DNA from: Myxococcales bacterium
GTDB taxonomy: Bacteria > Myxococcota_C > UBA6777
Reading direction: 5' to 3'
DNA length: 64,000 nt
Assembly: GCA_020632975.1 (NCBI GenBank)
Contig: JACKEL010000005.1
Span: forward strand, 62,001-126,000
In this document: positions 9,082 through 18,211 of the stretch, one piece after another
Position numbering within the stretch: position 1 is the first letter of the stretch
How the letters are laid out: each line of letters opens with the position of its first letter
The notes under the pieces: generated by a model
Told to the model about the DNA's origin: nothing
Seen by the model: the letters and a program-made list of their open reading frames with translations, nothing else
The model's database searches: none
Position numbers and translations under genes: made by a program

Positions 9082-10050
9082 TTATTTTAGGGCACCCGCG
9101 AGAAGCGTAAGATCGTCAGGAAGATCGCAAAGGAAAGCACATTCTTTTCCTGTAGATGGATGAAGAAACTGCAACGATATCGCATGAAGCGCTTGTCGTT
9201 GCGGGATAGAGGGAAGATCCAAGGGCAAGTCAGGTGGCGATACAGCCCCATAATAGGGGTCTCCCAACAAAGGATAGCCGAGATGTTGAAGATGCACACG
9301 GATCTGATGCGTGCGTCCTGTTTCGAGGCGACACGCCAACCGCGAAAAGTGTGGTCCCACCGCCAAACGTTGCACATGGGTGATGGCTTCTTTCCCTTCC
9401 TTCGGGTCTTGTGGGACATAACTACCACCCGGACGCGAGGGATCAACCGCGATGGGCGCATGAATCGTGTGATGTTCGTAGGGAAACTGACCCCACACAA
9501 AAGCGTGGTATGTGCGCTTGATCTCGCGCGTTTGCATCTGTTCGAAAAAATGCACCGCTGCCGCAGCATGACGCGCAACGACCATCAGCCCGCTCGTATA
9601 ACGATCCAAACGATGCACAAGAAAGACTTTATCTTGCAGCTCATCCCCCCGTAAACCCGGGCAGATGTGATACAACAAGCCGTGCAACAATGTCCCTTCC
9701 CAGTGTCCTCGACTTGGGTGACACACCAGACCTGCGGGCTTGTTGATCACCAAGAGATCTTCGTCTTCGTAAAGGATCTCCAAGGGCACAGGTTGCGGCT
9801 CTAGCGACATCACGGTCGGGTGAGGCAACCACAAAGCAACCTCATCATTTGCACGGACTTGATAGGCGGGCTTTTTGGGTTCTCCATTCACCCAGATCGT
9901 ACCAAGTTTACAAGCACGTTGTGCACGCGCCCTCGAAAAGCGCGCAAAACGCGACGCAACGAAGCTATCCAAACGCGTGGGTTGTTGTTTCTGCCCTGCT
10001 TTGCAAACGCCGTGTAAGAAAAGTCCTTCCTCTTCTGCGGATCTGGTCAT
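9082..10050 (-). CDS. RluA/RluD-family RNA pseudouridine synthase
   Basis: A 322-residue pseudouridine synthase with an N-terminal S4 RNA-binding domain (RLDSFVASRF...WVNGEPKKPAYQVRANDEV) followed by the RluA catalytic core. The catalytic Asp lies in HRLDRYTSGLMVVAR, preceded by DLLVINKPAGLVCHPS; GRTHQIRVHLQHLGYPLLGDPYYG closes the fold. It probably modifies 23S rRNA like RluD, but the exact target cannot be read from sequence. The ATG at 10050 lies 20 bp after the stop of the DUF998 gene, so the two may be co-transcribed. A longer frame up to 10236 overlaps that gene and is rejected. Confidence 0.9.
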   Translation of the reverse strand: MTRSAEEEGLFLHGVCKAGQKQQPTRLDSFVASRFARFSRARAQRACKLGTIWVNGEPKKPAYQVRANDEVALWLPHPTVMSLEPQPVPLEILYEDEDLLVINKPAGLVCHPSRGHWEGTLLHGLLYHICPGLRGDELQDKVFLVHRLDRYTSGLMVVARHAAAAVHFFEQMQTREIKRTYHAFVWGQFPYEHHTIHAPIAVDPSRPGGSYVPQDPKEGKEAITHVQRLAVGPHFSRLACRLETGRTHQIRVHLQHLGYPLLGDPYYGAVSPPDLPLDLPSIPQRQALHAISLQFLHPSTGKECAFLCDLPDDLTLLAGALK

Positions 10051-10070
10051 TGTTGCGCTTCGCTCGCTTG

Positions 10071-10739
10071 TCAGTTTGTTTGGGGTTTCTTGTTTTTTAA
10101 GAGATGAAGATTCAGCCCCACGATCCATAGCACAAAAAATCCCATAAATGCGCGATTTGGGATCCCCATAGGAGCGTGTGGACCTCCTCGGCCTTTGACG
10201 ACCACGACGACGATAAATGCGATCAAACTGATCCATATCGCTCCACTCAACGAAAGCAAAAGCGTGCGGCCCCTCCTTGGGATCGATTCATGGGACAAAG
10301 CAAGCGTCAAAAAGAGCGTAGCGAAGGGCATATCGAAGATCGCAAGGGTGCCGCCAAGGTTGTGTAGCATGTTGATTCCGCTGATCTGGTCGCGCGGCGT
10401 GAGGATCGACGCTGTCTTAAAGGCCCCTCCCAAAAAAACCCCTGCCGCCACAAGCAAAAGAAAGAAAAGTCCCACCTTTCCCATCTTGCCCGATACTTCA
10501 GGGCGAACCAAAACATACAGACAGAGAACAGAGAGCGTCAGCGAAAAAAAGGTCACATGCATAACCCAACCATGCCGTCCAAGCTGGTACTCGCTGATCA
10601 TCCTCCAAGATGGCGCAAGTTCGGGCTTTATCACGTGCAAAAGCGTAAGCAACGCCCCAAAAAGCAATGCTGTGCTCAAAGAAACATAAGCCAGCATCGT
10701 AGCGTTTGTTTTTTGGGATGGATGTGTATCGTTCGTCAT
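10071..10739 (-). CDS. DUF998-type integral membrane protein
   Basis: A 222-residue protein with about six hydrophobic helices. The segment SEYQLGRHGWVMHVTFF after the first helix and the KTASILTPRD segment before the later helices are typical of DUF998 membrane proteins, whose function is unknown. AAGGTAA precedes the ATG. It reads away from the AAA/HNH pair across a 235-bp divergent gap and sits just upstream of the pseudouridine synthase, probably in one transcript. Confidence 0.75.
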   Translation of the reverse strand: MTNDTHPSQKTNATMLAYVSLSTALLFGALLTLLHVIKPELAPSWRMISEYQLGRHGWVMHVTFFSLTLSVLCLYVLVRPEVSGKMGKVGLFFLLLVAAGVFLGGAFKTASILTPRDQISGINMLHNLGGTLAIFDMPFATLFLTLALSHESIPRRGRTLLLSLSGAIWISLIAFIVVVVVKGRGGPHAPMGIPNRAFMGFFVLWIVGLNLHLLKNKKPQTN

Positions 10740-10974
10740 GTTTACCTTGCGTTTTGGGAAGAGAAGAGTATTTCAAGCAGGTCTTTCGAGACAATTTTGT
10801 TACCGCAGTGAAGATTGTTGGCACCGACTCATGCTGTAAGTAAACAGAAAACGAGAAGCTTTTTGTACGTGCGTTGTACCTCGAACGGAGACATACACAA
10901 AACTTTTCAAACAATTGCGTTCCTGTTAGGGTCCTGCAGATAAAACCGTATCCACAGCAAGGAAAGGTTGGCGG

Positions 10975-12243
10975 ATGCTAAAATATTTAGAATTAAACCA
11001 TGTGGGGCCAGCCCCGAAACTCGAAATCGAGTTCAACGAGCGATTGAACTTCTTAACAGGCGATAATGGCCTAGGGAAAACATTTTTGTTGGATATCGCT
11101 TGGTGGGCGCTCACACGCACTTGGGCTCGTTCTCCCGCACGCCCTCAATATGGAAAAAATAAAAAGCCCTTTATTTCATACAGCTATGCGACAAAAACAA
11201 AAAAAGCTCACAGGGATGAGAGTCAGTATGACTACAAAAGCCAAAATTGGCAAAGAAAGCGAGGGCGTCCATCGATCCCTGGGATGGTCATCTACGCACA
11301 AGTGGACGGTGGGTTTTCTGTTTGGGATCCCGCAAGAAATTACTGGAAAACACAAGAGGACTCTCTTGAACAACCAAGAGCGTTTCTCTTTGATCCCAAG
11401 GAGGTTTGGAATGGCTTGGAAGGAACGAATGGAAAGGCCCTTTGTAATGGCTTAATTGCGGATTGGGCTGTATGGCAGAGCAAAAATAACGACGCGTTTG
11501 GACAGCTCAAACGTGTGCTCAAAAGACTGTCTCCATCCTTAGAAGAACCCCTTGTACCCGGAGAACTTACACGTATCAGCATAGATGATGCACGCGAATA
11601 CCCCACAATAAAAATGCCTTACGATCAAGATGTTTCGTTGGTTCACTCTTCTGCTGGCCTCCGCAGAATTGTAACACTTGCTTACCTCTTGGTTTGGACT
11701 TGGCAAGAACACATCATTGCCAGCGAGTTTTTGGGACAACCTCCGACGAAAGAGATCATCTTTTTGATTGATGAGATAGAAGCCCATCTACACCCCAAGT
11801 GGCAACGGAGTGTCGTACCCTCTATCCTTGAAGTGATGGAGGCATTGACAGGAGAGCACAGCGTACCTGTGCAGCTGATTGCGGCCACCCATTCTCCGCT
11901 CATCATGGCTTCCTTGGAGCCCTTCTTTGATACGAAAAAAGATGCTGTTTGGGAACTGGAACTGCAGCAAAGAGAAGTTATCCTCAAACGTTTCAACTGG
12001 AGAAAATATGGTGATGTCAACAACTGGCTTTCTTCTGACATCTTTGAGTTAGGGCACCCAACGTCCCTCGAAGCTGAGCGAGCTCTAAAAGAAGCCCATG
12101 ACATCCTTCGCAAAGGGAGCAAAGCAATTTTGGAGGACCTAGAGATGGTGGATCAAAAACTCCGTGGTGTGTTGAGAGACACAGATCCCTTTTGGATCCG
12201 CTGGAGTGCTCACCTTGAAGAGGTCCGAGGGGAAAAGCTATGA
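10975..12243 (+). CDS. AAA/ABC-type ATPase of a putative two-gene defence module
   Basis: A 422-residue SMC/RecF-like ATPase without a long coiled coil. Walker A is GDNGLGKT (residues 29-36), a signature-like SSAGLRR lies near 226, Walker B is FLIDEIEAHLHP near 265, and a switch histidine is in AATHSP near 304. Residues 55-105 form a basic insertion, followed by the DGGFSVWDPARNYW segment. The C-terminal 90 residues are helical and charged. It overlaps the next gene by 4 bp (ATGA), so translation is coupled to an HNH nuclease, the arrangement of PtuA-PtuB (Septu). The base composition is visibly more AT-rich than the neighbouring genes, suggesting transfer. No Toprim domain is seen, so it is not an OLD nuclease. 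Confidence 0.8.
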   Translation: MLKYLELNHVGPAPKLEIEFNERLNFLTGDNGLGKTFLLDIAWWALTRTWARSPARPQYGKNKKPFISYSYATKTKKAHRDESQYDYKSQNWQRKRGRPSIPGMVIYAQVDGGFSVWDPARNYWKTQEDSLEQPRAFLFDPKEVWNGLEGTNGKALCNGLIADWAVWQSKNNDAFGQLKRVLKRLSPSLEEPLVPGELTRISIDDAREYPTIKMPYDQDVSLVHSSAGLRRIVTLAYLLVWTWQEHIIASEFLGQPPTKEIIFLIDEIEAHLHPKWQRSVVPSILEVMEALTGEHSVPVQLIAATHSPLIMASLEPFFDTKKDAVWELELQQREVILKRFNWRKYGDVNNWLSSDIFELGHPTSLEAERALKEAHDILRKGSKAILEDLEMVDQKLRGVLRDTDPFWIRWSAHLEEVRGEKL

Positions 12244-12938
12244 TCCCTGTAAAACTAGCCCCAGAGCCAAAGGATTTTGATAAGAAAGTTAGACAAAGGG
12301 GACTCAACGCCCTCGCAGAACTTGTGGGCGATACGCCAACACAAAAAAGGCGCGGTCGTAAACGCAAATCAATTTACACCCAACGGGAAGAAATTCCTCC
12401 TGACAAGTTTCCCTCCTACTGGACTGAGGCCATCGGCGACATGATGAGCGCCTATGAACAAATTTGCGCCTATATGTCCGTTTATATTGAAAAAGTGACT
12501 GGTGCAGCCTCTGTGGATCATATGATCCCAAAATCTGTAGAATGGAACAAAGTCTACGAATGGGACAACTACCGACTCGCCTGTTCCATGATGAATTCAA
12601 GAAAAGGTTCTCTCTCTGAGGTTCTCGACCCCACACAAATCAAAGAAGGATGGTTCGCACTTGAATTGGTGGGCTTCCAAGTCATCCCTGGGGAGACTTT
12701 AAGCAAAAAGCCCAAGATCAAAAGAGCGGTAGAAAACACCATCGTAAAACTCGGATTATGTGATAGTGAATGCAGTAAACTTCGAGCACAATACGCCCAA
12801 GATTATTGGGACGGACATATAAGCCTCGATTATCTGAAGAGAAGAGTTCCTTTCGTCGCATCTGAATTAGAGCGACAAGGACGCCTCAATAAACAACCCC
12901 CCTCAAAAAAACAAAAGATTCCCCAAACTCCGAAATAA
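12240..12938 (+). CDS. HNH endonuclease-like partner of the AAA ATPase
   Basis: A 232-residue protein with a basic N-terminal half (PTQKRRGRKRKS near residue 35) and a central HNH-type motif: ICAYMSVYIEK, then SVDHMIPKS (His94), then YEWDNYRLACSMMNSRKG (Asn110, Asn119). The layout matches PtuB-like HNH nucleases, but the usual zinc-binding CxxC pairs are incomplete: only Cys76 and Cys115 remain where CAYC and CxxCN are expected. The C-terminus is Lys/Gln/Pro-rich. It overlaps the ATPase gene by 4 bp. A DNA- or RNA-cutting effector controlled by the ATPase is the best guess; target and trigger are unknown. Confidence 0.78.
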   Translation: MIPVKLAPEPKDFDKKVRQRGLNALAELVGDTPTQKRRGRKRKSIYTQREEIPPDKFPSYWTEAIGDMMSAYEQICAYMSVYIEKVTGAASVDHMIPKSVEWNKVYEWDNYRLACSMMNSRKGSLSEVLDPTQIKEGWFALELVGFQVIPGETLSKKPKIKRAVENTIVKLGLCDSECSKLRAQYAQDYWDGHISLDYLKRRVPFVASELERQGRLNKQPPSKKQKIPQTPK

Positions 12939-12986
12939 ATGACACAGACGAACACAGCACCAAACAACGATCTGTGTGAGAACTAG

Positions 12987-13013
12987 TTGGCAGAAAACAA
13001 CATGTAGTATAGT
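12987..13013 (+). promoter_or_regulatory. candidate promoter for the Kazal-repeat gene
   Basis: TTGGCA (12987-12992) and TATAGT (13008-13013) resemble sigma-70 boxes with a short 15-bp spacer, 48 bp upstream of the ATG at 13062 in the only sizeable gap between the HNH gene and the Kazal gene. The short spacing makes this tentative. Confidence 0.3.
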
Positions 13014-13061
13014 CTGTAAGTCTTTTAGTAGGCTCCACTTTTCAAAAGATCGGACGTAAAA

Positions 13062-14819
13062 ATGAAAACCACACGTTTTCTTTTTCATGGTCTCTTGGCT
13101 TTGCTTTTGTGTGCTGGGGTATGGCTTGGAAACAGCGGTTGTGGCGTGCCTAGCAATGGCGGATCACAGTGCGCTTACAACGGCACAACCTACGCAGGTG
13201 GCACAACCTTCCCATCTGCGGACGGTTGCAACACTTGCTCCTGCATTGGCGGACAAGTCGCTTGTACCCAAAAAGCTTGTAGCGACAAAGACTGCGGCGC
13301 AGATCCTTCTGTTTGTGTGCAAGATGAGTTCTGTGGGTTCCCTGTGGGGCAGTGCGGCGCAGGAAAAAGCCCTGGACTGTGCCAAAAGAAACCACAAGGT
13401 TGCACAACAGACGAAGCACCCGTTTGTGGCTGCGATGGCAAGACCTACTCCAATGCTTGTGGGGCCTCCGCCGCGGGCGTCAATGTCAAAGCCCAAGGAG
13501 CTTGCGAGACAACGCCCAAAGGATGCACCTACGACAATCAATCTTACAAAGACAAAGACACCTTCCCTAGCACAGACGGATGCAACACTTGCACATGCAA
13601 CGATGGCGCGGTGACTTGTACCAAGATCGCTTGCGTTCAATCTTGCGGTGGACGCGGGCAAACCACTTGTCCAAGTGGCTCGTATTGCAAGTTTGACGGA
13701 ACCTGCGGAGGCACGGACAAAAGCGGCACCTGCGAACAACTCCCAGCCTCCTGTCCTGAAGATAGCAACCCTGTTTGTGGATGCGATGATCAGACCTACG
13801 ACAACGCTTGTAAAGCCGCAGCAGCGGGTATCTCTGTAAAGTCTAGTGGTGTCTGCGAAACACCCCCAACAGGCTGTCTTTACAACGGTCAACAATACCA
13901 AGATGGCGAAACCTTCGTCGATACAGATGGATGCAATACCTGCTCATGTGCCAATGGCACGGTCGATTGTACGGATAGGGTTTGCGTGCAAGCTTGTGGT
14001 GGTCGTGGGATGCCTTCTTGCTTGGATGGGTACTACTGCAAGTTTGATGAGAACTGCGGAACCGCCGATCAAAGCGGCGTCTGTGAACAGATCCCCAGCG
14101 GTTGTTCACGCGATGTTGATCCTGTTTGCGGCTGTGATGGCAAGACCTACAGCAACCCATGTAATGCCGCAGCAGCTGGAGTTTCTGTAAAGTCCAAAGG
14201 GGCTTGTGAGACCTCTGTTTCTTGCCAAGCAGACAGCGACTGCGGAAGAGGCCAACTCTGCGTCAATGGAGCGTGCGAAACTGCAAAAGCTTGTACCTAT
14301 GAAGGCGCACAATATCCGCATGGTTCGAGCTTTAAAGCCTCTGATGGCTGCAACACTTGCACATGCAACAATGGCGCTGTGGCTTGTACAAAGATCGCTT
14401 GCACCAAGACCTGCGCGGATGACGTAAGTTGCGCTCTTGGCGAGCTTTGTATCAATGGCCTTTGCCAAACTGCCGCAGGATGCACGTACAACAACATGCA
14501 ATACAGCCATGGCGCCTCATTCCCCGCCACAGACGGTTGCAACACCTGCTCATGCAACAATGGCGCGGTGGCTTGCACCAAGATCGCTTGCTCTAAGACC
14601 TGCCAAGTCAACAAAGACTGTACCTCCACAGAGTATTGTGCCCTTGCAGTGGGGACTTGTAGCGGTTCAGGGGTCTGCCAAACACGACCCACCACTTGTA
14701 CACAAGTCTACAAACCCGTGTGTGGCTGCGATGGAAAGAGCTATAGCAACAGTTGCTCAGCAGCATCTTCGGGTGTCAATCTGCGCACCTCAGTCGCTTG
14801 CACATCTCCCGCTCCCTGA
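13062..14819 (+). CDS. secreted Kazal / pacifastin-like repeat protein
   Basis: A 585-residue cysteine-rich exported protein. After a signal peptide (hydrophobic to about residue 24, followed by a possible lipidation Cys in NSGCG) it consists of repeated modules. Five are of a VWC/pacifastin-like type (CxYxGxxY...DGCNTCxCxxGxVxCTxxxC). Four are Kazal-type (PVCGCDGKTYSNAC...GVxVKxxGAC), each preceded by a short Cys-rich linker. The order is A-K-A-K-A-K-A-A-K, with two short disulfide linkers near the fourth and fifth A modules. Kazal and pacifastin domains inhibit serine proteases, so the protein may be a multi-headed surface protease inhibitor; that is inference. The repeats are diverged at DNA level. 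Confidence 0.85.
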   Translation: MKTTRFLFHGLLALLLCAGVWLGNSGCGVPSNGGSQCAYNGTTYAGGTTFPSADGCNTCSCIGGQVACTQKACSDKDCGADPSVCVQDEFCGFPVGQCGAGKSPGLCQKKPQGCTTDEAPVCGCDGKTYSNACGASAAGVNVKAQGACETTPKGCTYDNQSYKDKDTFPSTDGCNTCTCNDGAVTCTKIACVQSCGGRGQTTCPSGSYCKFDGTCGGTDKSGTCEQLPASCPEDSNPVCGCDDQTYDNACKAAAAGISVKSSGVCETPPTGCLYNGQQYQDGETFVDTDGCNTCSCANGTVDCTDRVCVQACGGRGMPSCLDGYYCKFDENCGTADQSGVCEQIPSGCSRDVDPVCGCDGKTYSNPCNAAAAGVSVKSKGACETSVSCQADSDCGRGQLCVNGACETAKACTYEGAQYPHGSSFKASDGCNTCTCNNGAVACTKIACTKTCADDVSCALGELCINGLCQTAAGCTYNNMQYSHGASFPATDGCNTCSCNNGAVACTKIACSKTCQVNKDCTSTEYCALAVGTCSGSGVCQTRPTTCTQVYKPVCGCDGKSYSNSCSAASSGVNLRTSVACTSPAP

Positions 14820-15071
14820 TCGATACCTCCACTCCTAGCTCGATACCTCTGCTCCTGCTCCATCTCTTCTGATCGATGCCTTGTAATCCATCGGCTCCCC
14901 CCAAGAGACAAACAACCGATCCCAGCGACCCCGAAAAGAGAGCGGCGCAAAGCCCCTTGCCTACGAAGTTAGAGAGAACCTATTGACAAGTACGCTTTTT
15001 TTCAACAGGTTGGGCAGCTTTTTATGTTGAACCGCGAAGCTTTTTCGCCCAACCAAGCAAGGTGATCGAAG

Positions 15072-15650
15072 ATGTCCACCTCCTCAACACCCACTCCCCA
15101 AGAAGCCCTCGAAACCACCCAACGCTGGGTGGAAACGGTCGTGGTGGGATGGCGTTTGTGTCCATTTGCTGCCCCCGTCGTCCGCCAAGAGACCCTTCGT
15201 TACGTCATCAGCGAAGCACGTACACCTGAAGAAGTGTACCAAACGATGCTTCAAGAGATGTTGCTTCTTGTCGAAGAGCCCGAAGAAAAAATCGCCACGA
15301 CACTGATCGTCACCCCTTATACTTTCGCTCGCCTGCTCCCTTTCCTCGACTTCATCGCTGCCGCAGAAGCCACCGTGGAACAAGCAGGACTCGAAGGCAT
15401 CCTTCAAGTGGCCTCTTTTCATCCGCGTTATCTGTTTGAGGATGCTCCGCGCGACGATGTCAGCCATTTTGCAGGGCGCGCCCCTTATCCCACGATCCAT
15501 CTTTTGCGAGAGGCACATATCACGCAAGCCGTTGATGGTGCTGTACAAACAGACGATATCCCCACGCAAAATATCGAAACATTACGAAAACTTGGAAAAC
15601 AACACGTTCAAGAGATTTTTCAAGGACTCTACCAAAAGCCCCAAGGCTGA
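15072..15650 (+). CDS. DUF1415 family protein
   Basis: A 192-residue cytosolic protein matching DUF1415 over its length: TQRWVETVVVGWRLCPFA at the N-terminus, LQVASFHPRYLFED in the centre and NRSPYPTIHLLRE-like sequence (here RAPYPTIHLLRE) after it. The family is widespread in Proteobacteria and of unknown function; the conserved Cys, His and Asp residues suggest metal or catalytic chemistry but nothing is established. AAGGTGATCG precedes the ATG. About 250 bp separate it from the Kazal gene; that gap contains short CTCGATACCTC-like repeats and no gene. Confidence 0.85.
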   Translation: MSTSSTPTPQEALETTQRWVETVVVGWRLCPFAAPVVRQETLRYVISEARTPEEVYQTMLQEMLLLVEEPEEKIATTLIVTPYTFARLLPFLDFIAAAEATVEQAGLEGILQVASFHPRYLFEDAPRDDVSHFAGRAPYPTIHLLREAHITQAVDGAVQTDDIPTQNIETLRKLGKQHVQEIFQGLYQKPQG

Positions 15651-15748
15651 CACGCCTGTTCTTTGATCTTGGTGGACATTTTTTTGAAGGATCTACGCCA
15701 AGAAACCGTCAGAAAAAACTGCAACACAATAACTTGAAGGTAATTCGA

Positions 15749-16903
15749 ATGAAGTATCGTAAGATCTTATCCATGTTGCTTTTTTTTCTTTTTGGTGGCG
15801 TCCTACAAGTGGGATGCCAGATCAGTGTTCAAAATGAACAAATCCGTGATATCCAAATTACGTTGACCCGCAGCGAGGAGGACAAAACCCCGATCCCACT
15901 CGCGAATGGATTGATCCCTGAACAAAGTTATTTTTTCCAAATCGCAGTGGAAACAGCCAGCGGAAATCGTATCACCAACCCCAAGACCGAAGACATCATC
16001 ATCGAAAGCCCCAATGGATCGACCTCGGGGCTCAAGGTCGGCAAGTCAGGTCGTTGGTTCATCACCATCGCCAACGGCTTCCAAGTGCGACATGACCAAC
16101 TTCAGTTTCGTATCCGTGTCAAAGACAATCCTTATGAAGGAAAACTCTTTAAAGCCCCCGTCTATTGGGAGGGATACAACAAGATCGTGCATCAAGCCAA
16201 TGACGGATCGCTCGGTCGAGACGGCGAGATCGGAAGAAACGGCGATCCTGGGGTACCCGAAGAAGAAAAAACCCACGGACAAGATGGCGAAGTGGGACAA
16301 GATGGTGAGGCAGGCGGTGTTGGAGAGCCAGGTCCAAACCTCTCGATTTACGTTGCCAAGTACGAAGAGGTACAAGGCGATCAAACCATCCAAGGTCGCG
16401 TCTTCAAAGTGATCGTTGCAGGCCAAGCGCCCTTCCTTTTCTTCACCAAAGCCAAGTCGGTGTACTTCACCACCGCAGGCGGAAACGGTGGAAGCGGTGG
16501 CACGGGCGGGATGGGCGGCAAAGGCGGCGATGGCTCACCCGAGCACCCAGATTACGCACCAGGACGCGGTGGGCATGGTGGTGACGGCGGCGCGGGTGGA
16601 GCCGGTGGTTATGGCGGAAATGGCGGCGATGTCCAGTTCTTCCACCTTGGCAACGCCAATGTCGATGTGATCATCGAGTGCCCTCCAGGCAAAGGCGGTC
16701 TTGGCGGCGTGGGCGGCGTAGGTGGAGAAGGCGGTGGCTCTTTGTTAAAAGATGGCGTGGGGGGAACAGGCTACGCGGGCTCACAAGGGCAACAAGGCAC
16801 TGATGGGTATGCTGGAAACATCCTGCCTTCACCCATGTCACAAAGCCTCATCGCCCAACAGTTTGAAGAACTCCGCATCAAACCTGAGATGCTAAAAGAA
16901 TAA
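15749..16903 (+). CDS. collagen-like Gly-rich lipoprotein
   Basis: A 384-residue predicted lipoprotein: signal peptide with lipobox LQVGC (Cys about residue 23), a beta-rich domain of about 130 residues, then collagen-like Gly-X-X triplets (GRDGEIGRNGDPG, GQDGEVGQDGEAGG). A second globular segment follows, then a long GG-X run (GGNGGSGGTGGMGGKGGDG and a similar block about 60 residues later). A short tail lacks repeats. Collagen-like runs in bacteria usually form extended surface stalks; this is inferred, not shown. The ATG at 15749 follows TGAAGG; an in-frame TTG at 15734 is less likely. It stands alone. Confidence 0.8.
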   Translation: MKYRKILSMLLFFLFGGVLQVGCQISVQNEQIRDIQITLTRSEEDKTPIPLANGLIPEQSYFFQIAVETASGNRITNPKTEDIIIESPNGSTSGLKVGKSGRWFITIANGFQVRHDQLQFRIRVKDNPYEGKLFKAPVYWEGYNKIVHQANDGSLGRDGEIGRNGDPGVPEEEKTHGQDGEVGQDGEAGGVGEPGPNLSIYVAKYEEVQGDQTIQGRVFKVIVAGQAPFLFFTKAKSVYFTTAGGNGGSGGTGGMGGKGGDGSPEHPDYAPGRGGHGGDGGAGGAGGYGGNGGDVQFFHLGNANVDVIIECPPGKGGLGGVGGVGGEGGGSLLKDGVGGTGYAGSQGQQGTDGYAGNILPSPMSQSLIAQQFEELRIKPEMLKE

Positions 16904-17046
16904 TTCTGATCGACCTACCCAACGAGACCAAAGCCCGCACATACACAACTTGCAAAACAAGACCGAGCCTTGCGAAAACCTCGCTTTCTCGTTACAAGGC
17001 TACCCGCGCCCGCATCTCTCGTTTTGCTTTGTTGAAGGATAAGTCA

Positions 17047-18129
17047 ATGCGTCTTTCGCTCGGTCTTTTTTGTGTCTTTTGCCTTTGTTTTTGGCTGCTT
17101 CCTGGCTGCCCAGCAACAACCAACGAATTCATTGGGGATGGAGGGGTTGTTGAGTTTACCCCCGAACAAGACAGTCGAACCCAGTGGAGTTTTCGAACCA
17201 ACGGGCCCATCAGCGCAGCCCCCGCCGTCGATGCGCAACATGTTTACGTGGGAAGCGCGGACAAAAAACTCTATGCCATCCGTCTGACGGACTCCTCGCA
17301 AGCGTGGACCTTCGAAGGGCAAGACTGGTTCACGGCTCCCCCACTCCTCGAACAAGATCGCCTATACATCGGCAACAACGACGGGCAGTTTTATGCCATC
17401 AATGCAGCAGATGGCAAAGAGATCTGGAAAGCCAAGACCCAAGAAGCCATCAACAGCGGCGCAGCGATAGCAGGCGAGTTGGTGCTCGTCGGGAGCTTTG
17501 ATGGTGGTCTCTACGCTTGGGACAAAAGCAACGGAACCCTCAAATGGAAGTTCCAAGCCCAAGGCGCCATCGCCGCAACCCCCGTGATCTCCAACGATAC
17601 CGTGTACTTTGGCGCGAGAGACAAAAAGTTTTATGCGCTTCAACTCACAGATGGCACCCTGCGTTGGAGTACAGATCTTCAAGCGACGATCTCCGCACAA
17701 GCCCTTGTGACGGACGATATGATCTACGTTGGAGATGATCTTGGTGCTCTCCACGCCCTTCAACGAGCCAACGGTGATGAGCGATGGCAGTTCGTCACCC
17801 AAGCAGAGATCACCGCAGCCCCCTTGTTGAAAGATGGCACGCTCTATGTTCCATCATGGGATCGCAGCTTGTATGCACTCGCAAGTCTCGATGGGAAGGT
17901 CATTTGGACGCGTCGTGTAGGCGCGATCCTCTCGACCACCCCGCTCTTCTATAAAGAAAGTCTCTTCGTCAGCGGTTGGGATGGCAAAGTCCATCAGATC
18001 AAGCCCGATGATGGAAGCATCCTTGCAAACTTCCCCACCTTTGATCGCCTGACTGCCCCTCCTGTCGCCATCGACACACGCCTCTACATCAGCAGCAACG
18101 ATGGGACACTTTACGGCTACCAACCCTAA
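17047..18129 (+). CDS. PQQ-like beta-propeller lipoprotein (BamB-like)
   Basis: A 360-residue predicted lipoprotein with lipobox WLLPGC and then about seven repeats of a propeller blade. Each blade has the pattern VYVGSxDxxLYAIxxxDGxxxW (for example VYVGSADKKLYAI, LYIGNNDGQFYAI, LVGSFDGGLYAW, VYFGARDKKFYAL). This is the PQQ/YVTN-type propeller found in BamB and in soluble quinoproteins. The length and lipoprotein signal resemble BamB, but no assembly-complex gene lies beside it, so a role in outer-membrane protein folding is only possible. GAAGGATAAG precedes the ATG. The next gene is acetate kinase, 82 bp away. Confidence 0.85.
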   Translation: MRLSLGLFCVFCLCFWLLPGCPATTNEFIGDGGVVEFTPEQDSRTQWSFRTNGPISAAPAVDAQHVYVGSADKKLYAIRLTDSSQAWTFEGQDWFTAPPLLEQDRLYIGNNDGQFYAINAADGKEIWKAKTQEAINSGAAIAGELVLVGSFDGGLYAWDKSNGTLKWKFQAQGAIAATPVISNDTVYFGARDKKFYALQLTDGTLRWSTDLQATISAQALVTDDMIYVGDDLGALHALQRANGDERWQFVTQAEITAAPLLKDGTLYVPSWDRSLYALASLDGKVIWTRRVGAILSTTPLFYKESLFVSGWDGKVHQIKPDDGSILANFPTFDRLTAPPVAIDTRLYISSNDGTLYGYQP

Positions 18130-18211
18130 GCTGATCTCCCCGTACCACCGCAGCTTGCGTTCCCATCCTCTTCGCTCTACCTGACAAGTCCTTTTTCTTT
18201 TGGGGGTTTTT

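Noticed and set aside
10975..12243. OLD-family nuclease
   Set aside because: No Toprim domain follows the ATPase; the protein ends with a short charged helical tail.
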